Assembly: GCA_024663395.1 (NCBI GenBank)
Contig: JANFAH010000001.1
Span: 1,984,001-2,048,000 of the forward strand
DNA length: 64,000 bases
Direction of reading: 5' to 3'
DNA from: Pisolithus tinctorius
Lineage: Eukaryota > Basidiomycota > Agaricomycetes > Boletales > Pisolithaceae
In this document: in pieces, positions 1 through 9,506 of the stretch
Numbering within the stretch: position 1 is the stretch's first letter
Layout: every line of letters begins with the position of its first letter
Translations under genes and position numbers: made by a program
The notes under the pieces: generated by a model
Seen by the model: only the letters and a program-made list of their open reading frames with translations
What the model was told of the DNA's origin: nothing
The model's database searches: none

Positions 1-2784
1 ATCAGCGGGACCTGTCGCCGTGTAAATCTGAATTGTCCTGCGTGTTTTGGAGAATAAGTTATCGAACAGTTCTGAGGAAATATAGCTACGATGTGGTCGG
101 CCTCACCAGGTAATGACAACGTAGATGCCGGGATTTCAACATAGATACATCGTGCCACACGTTTTTCATTGAAAGTTAGGAATACTATATCCCGGACAAT
201 ACTGCGGGCACCGTTGATGACTTTACCGGCGACCGAGAGATTCTCTGTAATTAGAACAGGCATTCCAGGTAGGAGAGGTAGACGGCCAAGGTAGTCTTTA
301 GATTCTTTAGGGCGTACAAATGCGAGGCAGTCGTCGTCAGCGCCGGTTACACGCTCTCCTTGACAAAAGTGTTCTGCGTAATAAAAATTGAGTTCCTGCC
401 CCAACGCAGATGTGAACGACAATGCCTTTTCTTCGTTCCATCGATCGCGCAAACGCCGTTCGCCAAAAACGATGGGAGCGTCGTGAAAGGAAGCAAAATC
501 CTCCGCCGCATGCTTTTGCAAATGTGTCAGCTGCCTCGACTGTAACAGATTGAAATCGGAATACCCGTCAGAAGTCTTTGTAGATGTATTGCCGATCCTA
601 ACACGTCCAAGGAGATCAACAAAGGCAGGATCTGATTTCGCGCGTTCGTTTTGAACCAACTGTATGATGTGTGATAAGGACCTCCATAGGAAGGCTCCAA
701 AAAGGCGACCCTGGCTCTTGATAGTTTCGAACGTGTAACTGGATAGATTCGACACAACGCTGCGTGAGTATAATGCTGTCCCGTTCACAGGCTTTAGTTG
801 GCCCATATCACCCACAAAAATGATGTGTACACCACCGAAGGGCTTGTCACGCGCAGTAGGATCGCCTGCCTTTGCCAGCGACAGACGATTGGCAATATCG
901 GCGAGCAGCTCAGTGGAAACCATCGATACTTCGTCGAGCACAAGGTATTTGACGCCGTGCCATGTATCCTGTAGTTCATCTAGATTGACATTATCTGGCT
1001 GTTTTTTAGGAGAACCACTCACCGTGGCATTCTTCCCTTTAAGTGATCCGATGCTCATCAGCGTTAATGCATGGATGGTGTAGCTGTCAATTATGCACGC
1101 TGCGCTACCCGTGGGCGCGCTCAAACGAATTTTGTCTCGACGATCACAAGAAACAAACGCATCTACAATCGCTCGGATAAGGTGACTCTTTCCCGACCCA
1201 CCAATACCGGTGATGAACATAAGTAGCTGCTCTGGATCATCATGCATCATGTGTTCGAAGACAATCGTAAAAGCTCGAAGTTGTTCCACATTATCCTGTA
1301 AATTCCATTTTCTTACGAGTGCGGAGAGAAGCTCTTCGTGGGAAATGTTATCCAAGACGGGCCTCGATTGTTGTGAATTATCGTTGCTACTATTCTGTAG
1401 AATTTCTTCAACGGAAACATGCGCTTCCACGCGAGGTCGTTTCGGCGGGGGGTCAGTTCTACGCTCGAAATCACTTTCAATGCTAGATACCTTATCCGGT
1501 CGTTTTCTTTTACGCTGCATGGACATGTAATTGTTGTGAACAGTCATGACTTCTTCCATCTCAGCGGTAGCCTCGAAGACGTGGGAATTGTCAGAGTCGC
1601 GTTGAACCACTGTTGAACCCAAAGATCGGAACACGCGAATCATGCGCATAATTTCTAGCTCGTCTTCCGGAATGCAGTTCGTCAAAGTGTCGTCCATGTC
1701 CAATGGATGTAAGTTCTCCATCTCATTGTCCAACGCCTGATCTAACTCACGATCGTGCAGCAGAGCATCGCGAAGACGATCTATATCAACGTCATCGGAC
1801 GTCGTTGGTACAAATTGACCAACCGTTAGATCGGGTCCTCGCGCTTTGTATCTCGCTCTTTGACCATCTCTCACATCCTTGCACTCCATTTCTATCAGGA
1901 AGTTGGATATTACCTGGGACGAACTGTCGCTAAAAGGGTACGCATCAAAGGCTTCAGTCCAACATGAGAAATCGCTGAGCAGCTCAGACGGTTTTCGCCA
2001 GGGTCTAAAAAGCAACAACATCGCACGACTAAACTCCTCCATATTGATATCCGATTTGCGGGGCAACGGTATCGAATCGCCTATAAGAACAGGTACGACA
2101 AATTTGTTTCGCAAGCAAATTTCATGAGACGCAAACTGTGGGTGGGTTCCGTTCGCGAACAGTGCTCTCCGTCTTTGTGTATATGGTGTGCATTCGGTAT
2201 TATGCAGCTGCCCATCGTCATCGTCTATGGTCGGGACTGACCCTTTACCAGTTTTTCTGACTTTTAATGTTCGCTCAAAGAATTCCCATAGACACATTCG
2301 ATCAAATGGCTCTTGCACGGGTCGCATCAAGTAATCAATGGTATCCGAGACCACCGATATGGAGCCAGGGCTTGTAAAAGCCAAGCACATTTCACCATAT
2401 AAGTTGTCGGCACAGTCGGGAAGATCGTGATCAGGGCAAGTGCAGAAACAGTCAACATGTTGCTCGTGTGCACGAGCAATATCTACGAAATCATGAAAGC
2501 GAACGGTGCGAAATTGATGGCTCGTATAATAATCCCCTCCCCCCACCAGATGGCTCATTACTTGTTGATGAGATATCTCGCGCCTGCCCATCATGGCATT
2601 TACCGTCTTCGTCAGAAGGTTTTTCTCACGCACAGCTACGGACGCATCAACGTCGTTCACGAACCTCTTCGCGTGACTTTCCATTGCTGCTTGAATGGCT
2701 TGTAAGCCGACATGGACCTGAAGATCATTCTTTGTAATGTAGTCGCTAACGTAGTATGTCAATGCCTTTGCGTCTGCACCTGAG
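1..2784 (-). CDS. Helitron Rep-helicase, C-terminal part (tyrosine motif and PIF1-like helicase)
   Basis: The frame is open from 2784 to the left edge, about 928 codons. It begins inside the Rep domain: a helix with two tyrosines separated by three residues (Y-V-S-D-Y) lies at about 2731-2757 and fits the Y2 nucleophiles of Helitron Rep. A linker follows, then a SF1B PIF1-type helicase: Walker A GIGGSGKS near 1180-1216, Walker B LDEVSMV near 916-947, and GDMGQLKP near 795-830. Family role: nick and re-join DNA strands (Rep) and unwind DNA (helicase) during rolling-circle transposition. The N-terminal part is at 9507-12357. It has no start codon of its own because element A separates it from its 5' half. 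Confidence 0.9.
2780..2784. repeat. Left target-site duplication of element A
   Basis: CTGAG here and CCGAG at 9507-9511 flank element A. They differ at one base, a C/T transition at a CpG. Five bases is the usual Ty3/gypsy target duplication. Removing the element and one copy restores the Helitron reading frame. Confidence 0.85.
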
Positions 2785-3588
2785 TGTCATGACCATGACA
2801 CCAGCGTAAGCCCCTAATACCTACTCCGCCCTCCTCCGACATGTTCCCGCGCTTCTCCGCCCTCTTCCGACGTGTTCCCGCGCTCCTCCGACCCTCCCGA
2901 CACATCTCCACGCCTCTCCAAGGTCCCCTGACCAACTCCGCTCAACTCCGCCCTAAGGTTGGTCACGTGGGCTGTCGGACTTGCGGCCCTGCGTTCTAGA
3001 TAGGGTTCCGCCCTCGTGTCGGTTTTCTCCATTCTTCCACTCCTTTGGTATTTACCCTCTTTTCCTCGTTGTAGTAGTTTCCTTGTCTCAGTTAAGGTCC
3101 CCGTCGTCCCTACCCTCTGTCCCTTGTCTCGGAAGGACTCTAACCCACTATACACTTATTGGTTTACATTCCGTACTGCACCGCCCTTGACCTACATCGT
3201 ATATAAGGCCACGTAGTACTCCGATGTAATCAGTACGAATATCGAATAAAGTCCCCACCTTCGACTCGCTCTCAGTCCCCTCCGGAGTTTCGTCTCCACT
3301 TCCTCTGAGTCCGCTCCACCTCTGAAATACGAGGGCTGAGCTTGCGCAAGGGGGCAGCGCACTAGCTGAACCCAACGCCCTCTCATCCGACCTCCGACCT
3401 CTGACCTCCGGCTCCGACTCCGACCTCAGTCTCCGAAACTTTCCTTCATACCCCTCCGCTCACTGTTCGTCGAATATCTCGCCACCCAGTGGTCGGATTC
3501 GCTTCGGACTTTGACTGCTGTACTCCGCAGCCCAACCCGCTCCAACTCCGCCCTAAGAAGGAGCCAGGGGTGTTGTCCGACTTTGACA
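2785..3588 (+). repeat. 5' LTR of element A
   Basis: 804 bp, bounded by TG...CA. It is very rich in the motif CTCCG, notably a run of CTCCGAC-like units at about 3386-3440. It holds a TATA box, the presumed transcription start and an AATAAA. The short ORFs within it are not genes; they recur only because the LTR recurs. Confidence 0.97.
3200..3250 (+). promoter_or_regulatory. LTR promoter: TATA box, predicted start site and AATAAA
   Basis: TATATAAG at 3200-3207 is followed about 32 bases later by AGTACGAATAT (3232-3242), the predicted RNA 5' end because it pairs with the priming site behind the LTR. AATAAA lies at 3245-3250, so in the 3' LTR the same block can also give the polyadenylation signal. 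The start position is inferred from spacing and from the match to the priming site. Confidence 0.65.
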
Positions 3589-3590
3589 GT

Positions 3591-3601
3591 ATATTCGTAC
3601 T
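3591..3601 (+). other. Self-priming primer binding site
   Basis: ATATTCGTACT lies two bases behind the 5' LTR and is the exact reverse complement of 3232-3242, the predicted 5' end of the element RNA (11 of 11 bases, mismatched on both sides). I saw no tRNA-like TGG start here. This is the arrangement known from Tf1/sushi-type elements, where the RNA 5' end folds back to prime reverse transcription. Element B keeps the same site next to its 5' LTR, near 58903-58913 on the minus strand. Confidence 0.75.
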
Positions 3602-3643
3602 ATCACTTGTACGAGCTCTCTCACTTCCCCTACCACATCTGTT

Positions 3644-4933
3644 ATGCCTCCCATGACACGTCTCCGACAACGGGATGCTACCGAGGCCCTTGCTACAGCC
3701 TTGGCAAACCCCCGACGTCTCCCTTCAGTTGTTGAGCCCTTCCGGAGCTTCTCCTCCAGGGGGCGCTCCAACTCCGACCCTGCTCCAGACAGCGCCTCAC
3801 GCGCTGCACCCTCCATCCGTCAGCAGTCCGCCCTCTACTCTCTGCCACCTCCTATCGTCATTCACCCTGGCGGAGATGGACCAGGCGACCCCGACGATGA
3901 CCCCGACGATCCTGACTACCATCCTGGTGATGGGCCTGATGATGAGGATGATCCCGACAACCTCGGGGATCCCCTTGATGACCCGGTCCTTGCTCTAACC
4001 TGGGCCATCCATGCCCTAGCCCGCTCCAACCAGCGCTCCGGAGACTCTGCTCCACGAACCAGAGTCCGCGAGCCGGACACCTTTGATGGGTCCGACCCTA
4101 AAAAACTCCGTGAGTTCCTGGTCCAGTGCGAGCTCAATTTCCAGGACCGCCCTCGGGCATTCCGCTCCGACCGAGCCAAGGTCACGTATGCGCAGTCCTA
4201 CCTTAAGGGCATGGCATTGGCCTGGTTCGAACCAGACCTTCTCAATCCGGATGATTACCTTAATCGTCCGCTGTGGATGGATGACCACCGCGAGTTCCTC
4301 CGTGAGCTCACTACCAATTTCGGCCCTCATGATGCTGCTGCTGATGCCGTCCAGCATCTGGAAAGTCTTACCATGAAGGACTCTTCGCGTATTGCGAAGT
4401 ACTTAGTGGAGTTCAACCGCTGGGCTTCTCAGGTAAAGGACTATGGCGAAGGTGCACTCCGCCACCGCTTCTACTCGGGTCTCCCTGACCGCATCAAGGA
4501 TGAAGTGTCCCGTGTCGGCAAGCCCGCCACTCTTCATGCACTCCGCGAGTTGGCCCAGACAGTAGATGCACGCTACTGGGAGCGCAGGTCAGAAGTCTCC
4601 CACTCCGCCAAGCCTCCTCCTGCCGAAAGAACTCCGCTCCGCACCTCCGACTCAAAGCCGAAACCCTCCGCATCATCCTCCGCCCCTAAGTCCGACTCTA
4701 AAAAGGCCGAAGCGCCAAAGTCCGACATCAACCATCTCCTCGGAAAAGATGGCAAGCTCACAGCAGCTGAGCGGCTCCGCCGCCTTACTGGTGGGCTGTG
4801 CCTCTTCTGTGGTGAACCTGGTCACTCCGCCAAGGACTGCCCAAAGTCGACTTCCCGTGCTGCCAAGGCCCATGCCGCTAAGGCCGCCACTCCGACCACT
4901 CCGCCTGCGGAGAGGTCAGAGCCAAAAAATTAA
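3644..4933 (+). CDS. gag: Gag (capsid-nucleocapsid) of element A
   Basis: 429 residues. Residues about 80-115 are a stretch rich in Asp, Pro and Gly. A retrotransposon capsid-like region follows (about 140-310: DTFDGSDP, then YLKGMALAWF). A basic, Ser/Pro/Lys-rich linker leads to one zinc knuckle, C-x2-C-x4-H-x4-C (CLFCGEPGHSAKDC), near residues 385-400. Role: forms the virus-like particle and binds the element RNA. The ATG at 3644 is 55 bases behind the LTR. The gene ends at TAA 4931-4933, directly after a slippery run that should send some ribosomes into pol. Confidence 0.95.
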   Translation: MPPMTRLRQRDATEALATALANPRRLPSVVEPFRSFSSRGRSNSDPAPDSASRAAPSIRQQSALYSLPPPIVIHPGGDGPGDPDDDPDDPDYHPGDGPDDEDDPDNLGDPLDDPVLALTWAIHALARSNQRSGDSAPRTRVREPDTFDGSDPKKLREFLVQCELNFQDRPRAFRSDRAKVTYAQSYLKGMALAWFEPDLLNPDDYLNRPLWMDDHREFLRELTTNFGPHDAAADAVQHLESLTMKDSSRIAKYLVEFNRWASQVKDYGEGALRHRFYSGLPDRIKDEVSRVGKPATLHALRELAQTVDARYWERRSEVSHSAKPPPAERTPLRTSDSKPKPSASSSAPKSDSKKAEAPKSDINHLLGKDGKLTAAERLRRLTGGLCLFCGEPGHSAKDCPKSTSRAAKAHAAKAATPTTPPAERSEPKN

Positions 4934-4968
4934 TCCACTCCTCCAGGGAGCCTGTACGTCCTGGAGGA
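4924..4968 (+). promoter_or_regulatory. Programmed -1 frameshift signal between gag and pol
   Basis: The heptamer A AAA AAT (4924-4930) lies in the gag frame directly before the gag stop TAA. After 8 bases comes a perfect 9-bp hairpin, TCCTCCAGG (4939-4947) and CCTGGAGGA (4960-4968), with a 12-base loop. Slippage by -1 enters the pol frame, which stays open to 8658. Element B keeps heptamer, stop and both hairpin arms while its spacer has changed, which supports function. Confidence 0.8.
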
Positions 4969-7900
4969 AGCGTTGATCCCATCCGTGCAGAAGTCCACCT
5001 CAACGCATCCACTCTTTCCGACCCTAATTCTCTTCTTCCGATTATTTCTCTTCCTGATTTCTCCGTAGATACTTTCCCCGCTCTGGTCGACTCAGGCTCT
5101 TCGCACTGTTTCGTCGACCCCTCTTTAGTTAAAAAATATAAAATCCCAACAAAAAATGTCTCTCCGCCTATTCCTCTCCGACTGTTTGATGGTACTAGTA
5201 ATACCGCCATTTCCCAAGTAGTAGACTTCTCCATCCGCTTTGCCTCTGGCGATGTCACATCTGTTTCCTGTTATGTAACTCCGTTGGATTCCGCCTGTTC
5301 ATTGGTCTTGGGACACAACTGGCTCACCCGCTACAATCCGTCGATTGACTGGGTATTGAGCAGTATCTCGTTCCGACCATCGATACAAAGAATGCCGACG
5401 CCCTTGGCACCTCCGTCACCCTCTGTTGCGACTTCCGCTTCAGTACCGACACCCTCCGCTCCGTCCGCTCCTCCGACATCAGCTCCGCTGCCTACTCCGA
5501 CAGCTGGCTTGCCACGCACTGCTCCGCATATCTCTCTCATCGGAGCTGCAGCCTTTGTCCGTGCATGTGCCCTTCCTGGCTCCGCACAGTTCCGCTTGCA
5601 CCTCTGCCCCGAAGATATGAAACTCCGAGCCTCTTCGATGCCCTCCGCACCTCCTGATCTCTCTGCGGTGCCCTCCGACTACCATGAGTTCGCTGATGTC
5701 TTTAGTAAAGCAAAGGCTACTGAACTCCCTCCGCACCGCAGCTTCGATTTAAATATAGATCTCGAAGAAGGGGCTTCTCCACCTCTAGGCACTGTCTACT
5801 CCCTCTCTCCGCCCGAGCTTGAGGCGCTCCGCACCTTCATAGATGAGCACCTCAGCTACGGTTTCATTAAACAGTCAACCTCTGCCCATGGTGCTCCTGT
5901 CCTCTTCGTTAAGAAGAAGGACGGCTCGCTCCGCCTCTGTGTGGATTACCGAGGACTCAATAAAATCACCAAGAAAGACCGCTACCCGCTCCCTCTCATC
6001 TCCGACTTGCTCGATTCTCCGAGCCGCGCTAAAATCTATAGTAAAATTGACCTCCGCCATGCCTACCACTTAGTCCGAATCGGTGCTGGTGACGAATGGA
6101 AAACTGCCTTTCGCACTCGCTATGGTTCCTATGAATGGTTGGTTATGCCCTTCGGTCTTACTAATGCGCCAGCGGCTTTCCAGCGGTTTGTTAATAGCAT
6201 CTTCGCCGACATGCTCGATGTCTGTGTTGTTGTTTACCTTGATGACATCCTCATCTACTCCCACAACGAGGAGTTGCACCGCCAACATGTAAAAGAGGTC
6301 CTCCGCCGCCTCCGCCAGCATAGCCTCTTTGCTAAGCCGGAAAAGTGCGAGTTCCACAAAGACTCTGTCGAGTACCTCGGCTATGTCCTCTCCCCATCCG
6401 GTCTGACCATGTCCGCTGATAAGGTCCAGTCCATTCGTGATTGGCCTGAACCACGCAAGGTTAAAGACATCCAGTCCTTTCTTGGGTTCGCGAACTTCTA
6501 TCGTCGGTTCATCGGTAACTACTCCGACATAGTTGTTCCGCTCACCTGCCTCACTCGGAAGGGTGCTCCTTGGAGCTTCTCCGAAGAGTGCTGCTCCGCT
6601 TTCCTCCGCCTTAAGACCGCCTTCACCTCCGCTCCGATCCTTACTCATTGGGTGCCTGATGCCCCAGTCACGGTTGAGACCGACGCATCAGACTATGCCA
6701 TTGCGGGTATCCTCTCGATTACCTGCTCCGATGGTGAACTCCGCCCGGTTGCCTTTTACTCCCGCACACTCACTGCTCCAGAGCTCAACTATGACACTCA
6801 TGATAAGGAGCTGTTGGCGATTTTCGAGGCCTTCCGCCACTGGCGACATTACTTGGAAGGTTCCGCCACCCCTGCTGACGTGGTGACTGACCATAAAAAC
6901 TTGGAGTATTTCTCCACCTCTAAGGTCCTAACCCGCTGTCAGGCTCGTTGGTCGGAGTACCTCTCCCAGTTCAACCTAGCCATCCGCTTCCGCCCTGGCC
7001 GCCTTGGAGCCAAGCCCGACGCACTTACCCGCCGCTGGGATGTTTACCCAAAAGAGGGGGATAAGGACTACGCGCAGGTAAACCCTCATAACCTCCGCCC
7101 TGTGTTTACCCAGGAACAGTTCGCTTCGTCCCTCCGTACTACCCACCTCTTGGCCCCTGTGCTCCGAGCCGCCATGATCTTCGATGTTGAGCAGCTCCAT
7201 GCCGACATTGTCTCCGCACTACCCTCCGACCCCATCTCCGCTTCCCATCTCCCAACTCCGACAGACCTCCGCTGGTCATTAGACCACGAGGGCCTCCTCC
7301 GCCTCGATGGCCGCATCTTTGTCCCCGACACTGATGGTCTCCGCCTCCGAGTGCTTCGGTTTAAACATGACCATCCGCTTGCGGGTCACTTTGGGCAGAG
7401 TCGCACTGTAGAGCTTGTTCGCCGCGAGTACGTATGGCCTAACCTCCGCACTGATGTAAAGAACTATGTCAGGTCCTGCACCACTTGTGGTCGCAGCAAG
7501 GTCCCTCGTCACCGCCCCTTCGGCCTACTGAAGCAGCTTCCCATCCCTGAGAAGCCATGGAACTCCATCTCGATGGATTTCATCGAGCATCTCCCCAACT
7601 CCGCAGGCTACTCCGCCATCTTGGTCGTTGTAGACCGCCTTTCTAAACAGACCGTGTTCATTCCGACCCATGACTCCATCACCTCCGCTGACCTAGCAAA
7701 ACTCTTCCTTACCCACGTCTTTTCCAAACATGGGGTACCTGCTCATGTCACCTCCGACAGGGGTCCAGAGTTTGTGTCGCACTTCTTCCGCTCCCTTGGA
7801 AAGGCCTTAGATATGCGCCTTCATTTTACATCGGGCTACCACCCAGAAGGCGATGGCCAAACAGAGCGCATGAATCAGACCCTTGAGCAGTATCTCCGCA

Positions 7901-8658
7901 CCTACTGTAACTATCAGCAAGACGATTGGTCGGAGTTACTCCCACTAGCGGAGTTTGCTTGTAATAACGCACCGAGTGCTACTACTGGAGTCTCTCCCTT
8001 TTTCGCTAATAAGGGGTACCACCCGAACTTGTCAGTTTACTCTGACCGTGACCTCACCTCTCCGAAGGCCCATAACTATGTTGTGGAGCTTTCCGCCCTG
8101 CACGACTTCCTCCGCACTGAGATGGCTGCCGCTCAACTCCGCTATCAAGGTCCGGCTGATGCTAGACGCATTCCGCCACCAGAGTTCAAAGTCGGTGACC
8201 AGGCTTATGTCAAGGCCAAGTACTTCCGCTCCACCCGCCCTTCGGCTAAACTTGCGGAAAAGAACTTGGGCCCCTATGCTATCATAGCTAGGCCTGGTAC
8301 GCACTCCGTCACCCTCCGCTTACCTGATGCGATGCGGGCCATCCACCCTGTCTTTCACGTGTCGCAGTTAGAGCCTGCTACTCCGAACCCCTTCCCTGAT
8401 CGGCACCAACCTCCGCCTCCGCCTGTTGAGGTGGATGGTGACCTTGAGTACGAGATTTCGGAGATCCTCGACTCAAAGGTGGATCGCCGCCGCCGTCATT
8501 GTCAGTTGCTGTATCTGGTCCGCTGGGCAGGCTATGAGAATACTGAAGACGAGACCTCTTGGGTGTTGGCAACGGAGTTAGAACATGCCTCCGAGTTGTT
8601 GGCTGCTTACCATGCTCGCTATCCTCATAAACCTGGACCTTACTCACCTCCGTCATAG
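4931..8658 (+). CDS. pol: Pol polyprotein of element A (protease, RT, RNase H, integrase, chromodomain)
   Basis: Made as a Gag-Pol fusion by -1 frameshift; the first in-frame ATG is only at 5284. Domains in order: retropepsin with active-site DSGSS near 5089-5103; reverse transcriptase with catalytic YLDD near 6235-6246; RNase H beginning at TDASD near 6680; integrase zinc region (HPLAGH, then CTTC) near 7370-7490 and a D,D-35-E-type core starting at MDFIEHL; and a C-terminal chromodomain near 8440-8600 (EYEISEILDSK, then YLVRWAGY, ETSW). Role: copies the RNA to DNA and inserts it; chromodomains in this group are thought to read histone marks and guide insertion. No stop or frameshift is visible. 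Confidence 0.95.
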
Positions 8659-8689
8659 CTTTGCTATGGCCTTCAGGGGTTCAGGCCCT

Positions 8690-8702
8690 AAGGGGGGGAT
8701 AC
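8690..8702 (+). other. Polypurine tract of element A
   Basis: AAGGGGGGGA followed by TAC sits directly before the 3' LTR, where plus-strand DNA synthesis is primed. The same block is found inverted next to the left LTR of element B (just right of 52987). Confidence 0.8.
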
Positions 8703-9506
8703 TGTCATGACCATGACACCAGCGTAAGCCCCTAATACCTACTCCGCCCTCCTCCGACATGTTCCCGCGCTTCTCCGCCCTCTTCCGACGTGTTCCCGCG
8801 CTCCTCCGACCCTCCCGACACATCTCCACACCTCTCCAAGGTCCCCTGACCAACTCCGCTCAACTCCGCCCTAAGGTTGGTCACGTGGGCTGTCGGACTT
8901 GCGGCCCTGCGTTCTAGATAGGGTTCCGCCCTCGTGTCGGTTTTCTCCATTCTTCCGCTCCTTTGGTATTTACCCTCTTTTCCTCGTTGTAGTAGTTTCC
9001 TTGTCTCAGTTAAGGTCCCCGTCGTCCCTACCCTCTGTCCCTTGTCTCGGAAGGACTCTAACCCACTATACACTTATTGGTTTACATTCCGTACTGCACC
9101 GCCCTTGACCTACATCGTATATAAGGCCACGTAGTACTCCGATGTAATCAGTACGAATATCGAATAAAGTCCCCACCTTCGACTCGCTCTCAGTCCCCTC
9201 CGGAGTTTCGTCTCCACTTCCTCTGAGTCCGCTCCACCTCTGAAATACGAGGGCTGAGCTTGCGCAAGGGGGCAGCGCACTAGCTGAACCCAACGCCCTC
9301 TCATCCGACCTCCGACCTCTGACCTCCGGCTCCGACTCCGACCTCAGTCTCCGAAACTTTCCTTCATACCCCTCCGCTCACTGTTCGTCGAATATCTCGC
9401 CACCCAGTGGTCGGATTCGCTTCGGACTTTGACTGCTGTACTCCGCAGCCCAACCCGCTCCAACTCCGCCCTAAGAAGGAGCCAGGGGTGTTGTCCGACT
9501 TTGACA
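8703..9506 (+). repeat. 3' LTR of element A
   Basis: 804 bp, nearly identical to the 5' LTR. The two differences I found are CG versus CA: one in the CTCCACRCCTC block near 2912/8830 and one in TTCCRCTCC near 3038/8956. It is followed by the second target copy CCGAG. Confidence 0.97.

Larger units (their letters stand above)
2785..9506 (+). mobile_element. Element A: intact Ty3/gypsy chromovirus-type LTR retrotransposon (6722 bp)
   Basis: It has two 804-bp LTRs (2785-3588 and 8703-9506) starting TGTCATGACC and ending TTTGACA, a self-priming site, gag, pol in the -1 frame, and a purine tract before the 3' LTR. From the LTR translations and direct reading I found two LTR differences, both CpG/CpA, so the insertion looks recent. 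The order protease, RT, RNase H, integrase, chromodomain defines a chromovirus. It lies in opposite orientation to the Helitron gene it interrupts. All visible components are undamaged, so it may still be active or may serve as source for other copies. Confidence 0.97.

Noticed and set aside
2814..3155. 113-residue ORF in the LTR, repeated at 8732-9073
   Set aside because: Recurs only because the LTR recurs; antisense to the LTR transcript, CTCCG-rich translation, no start context or family.
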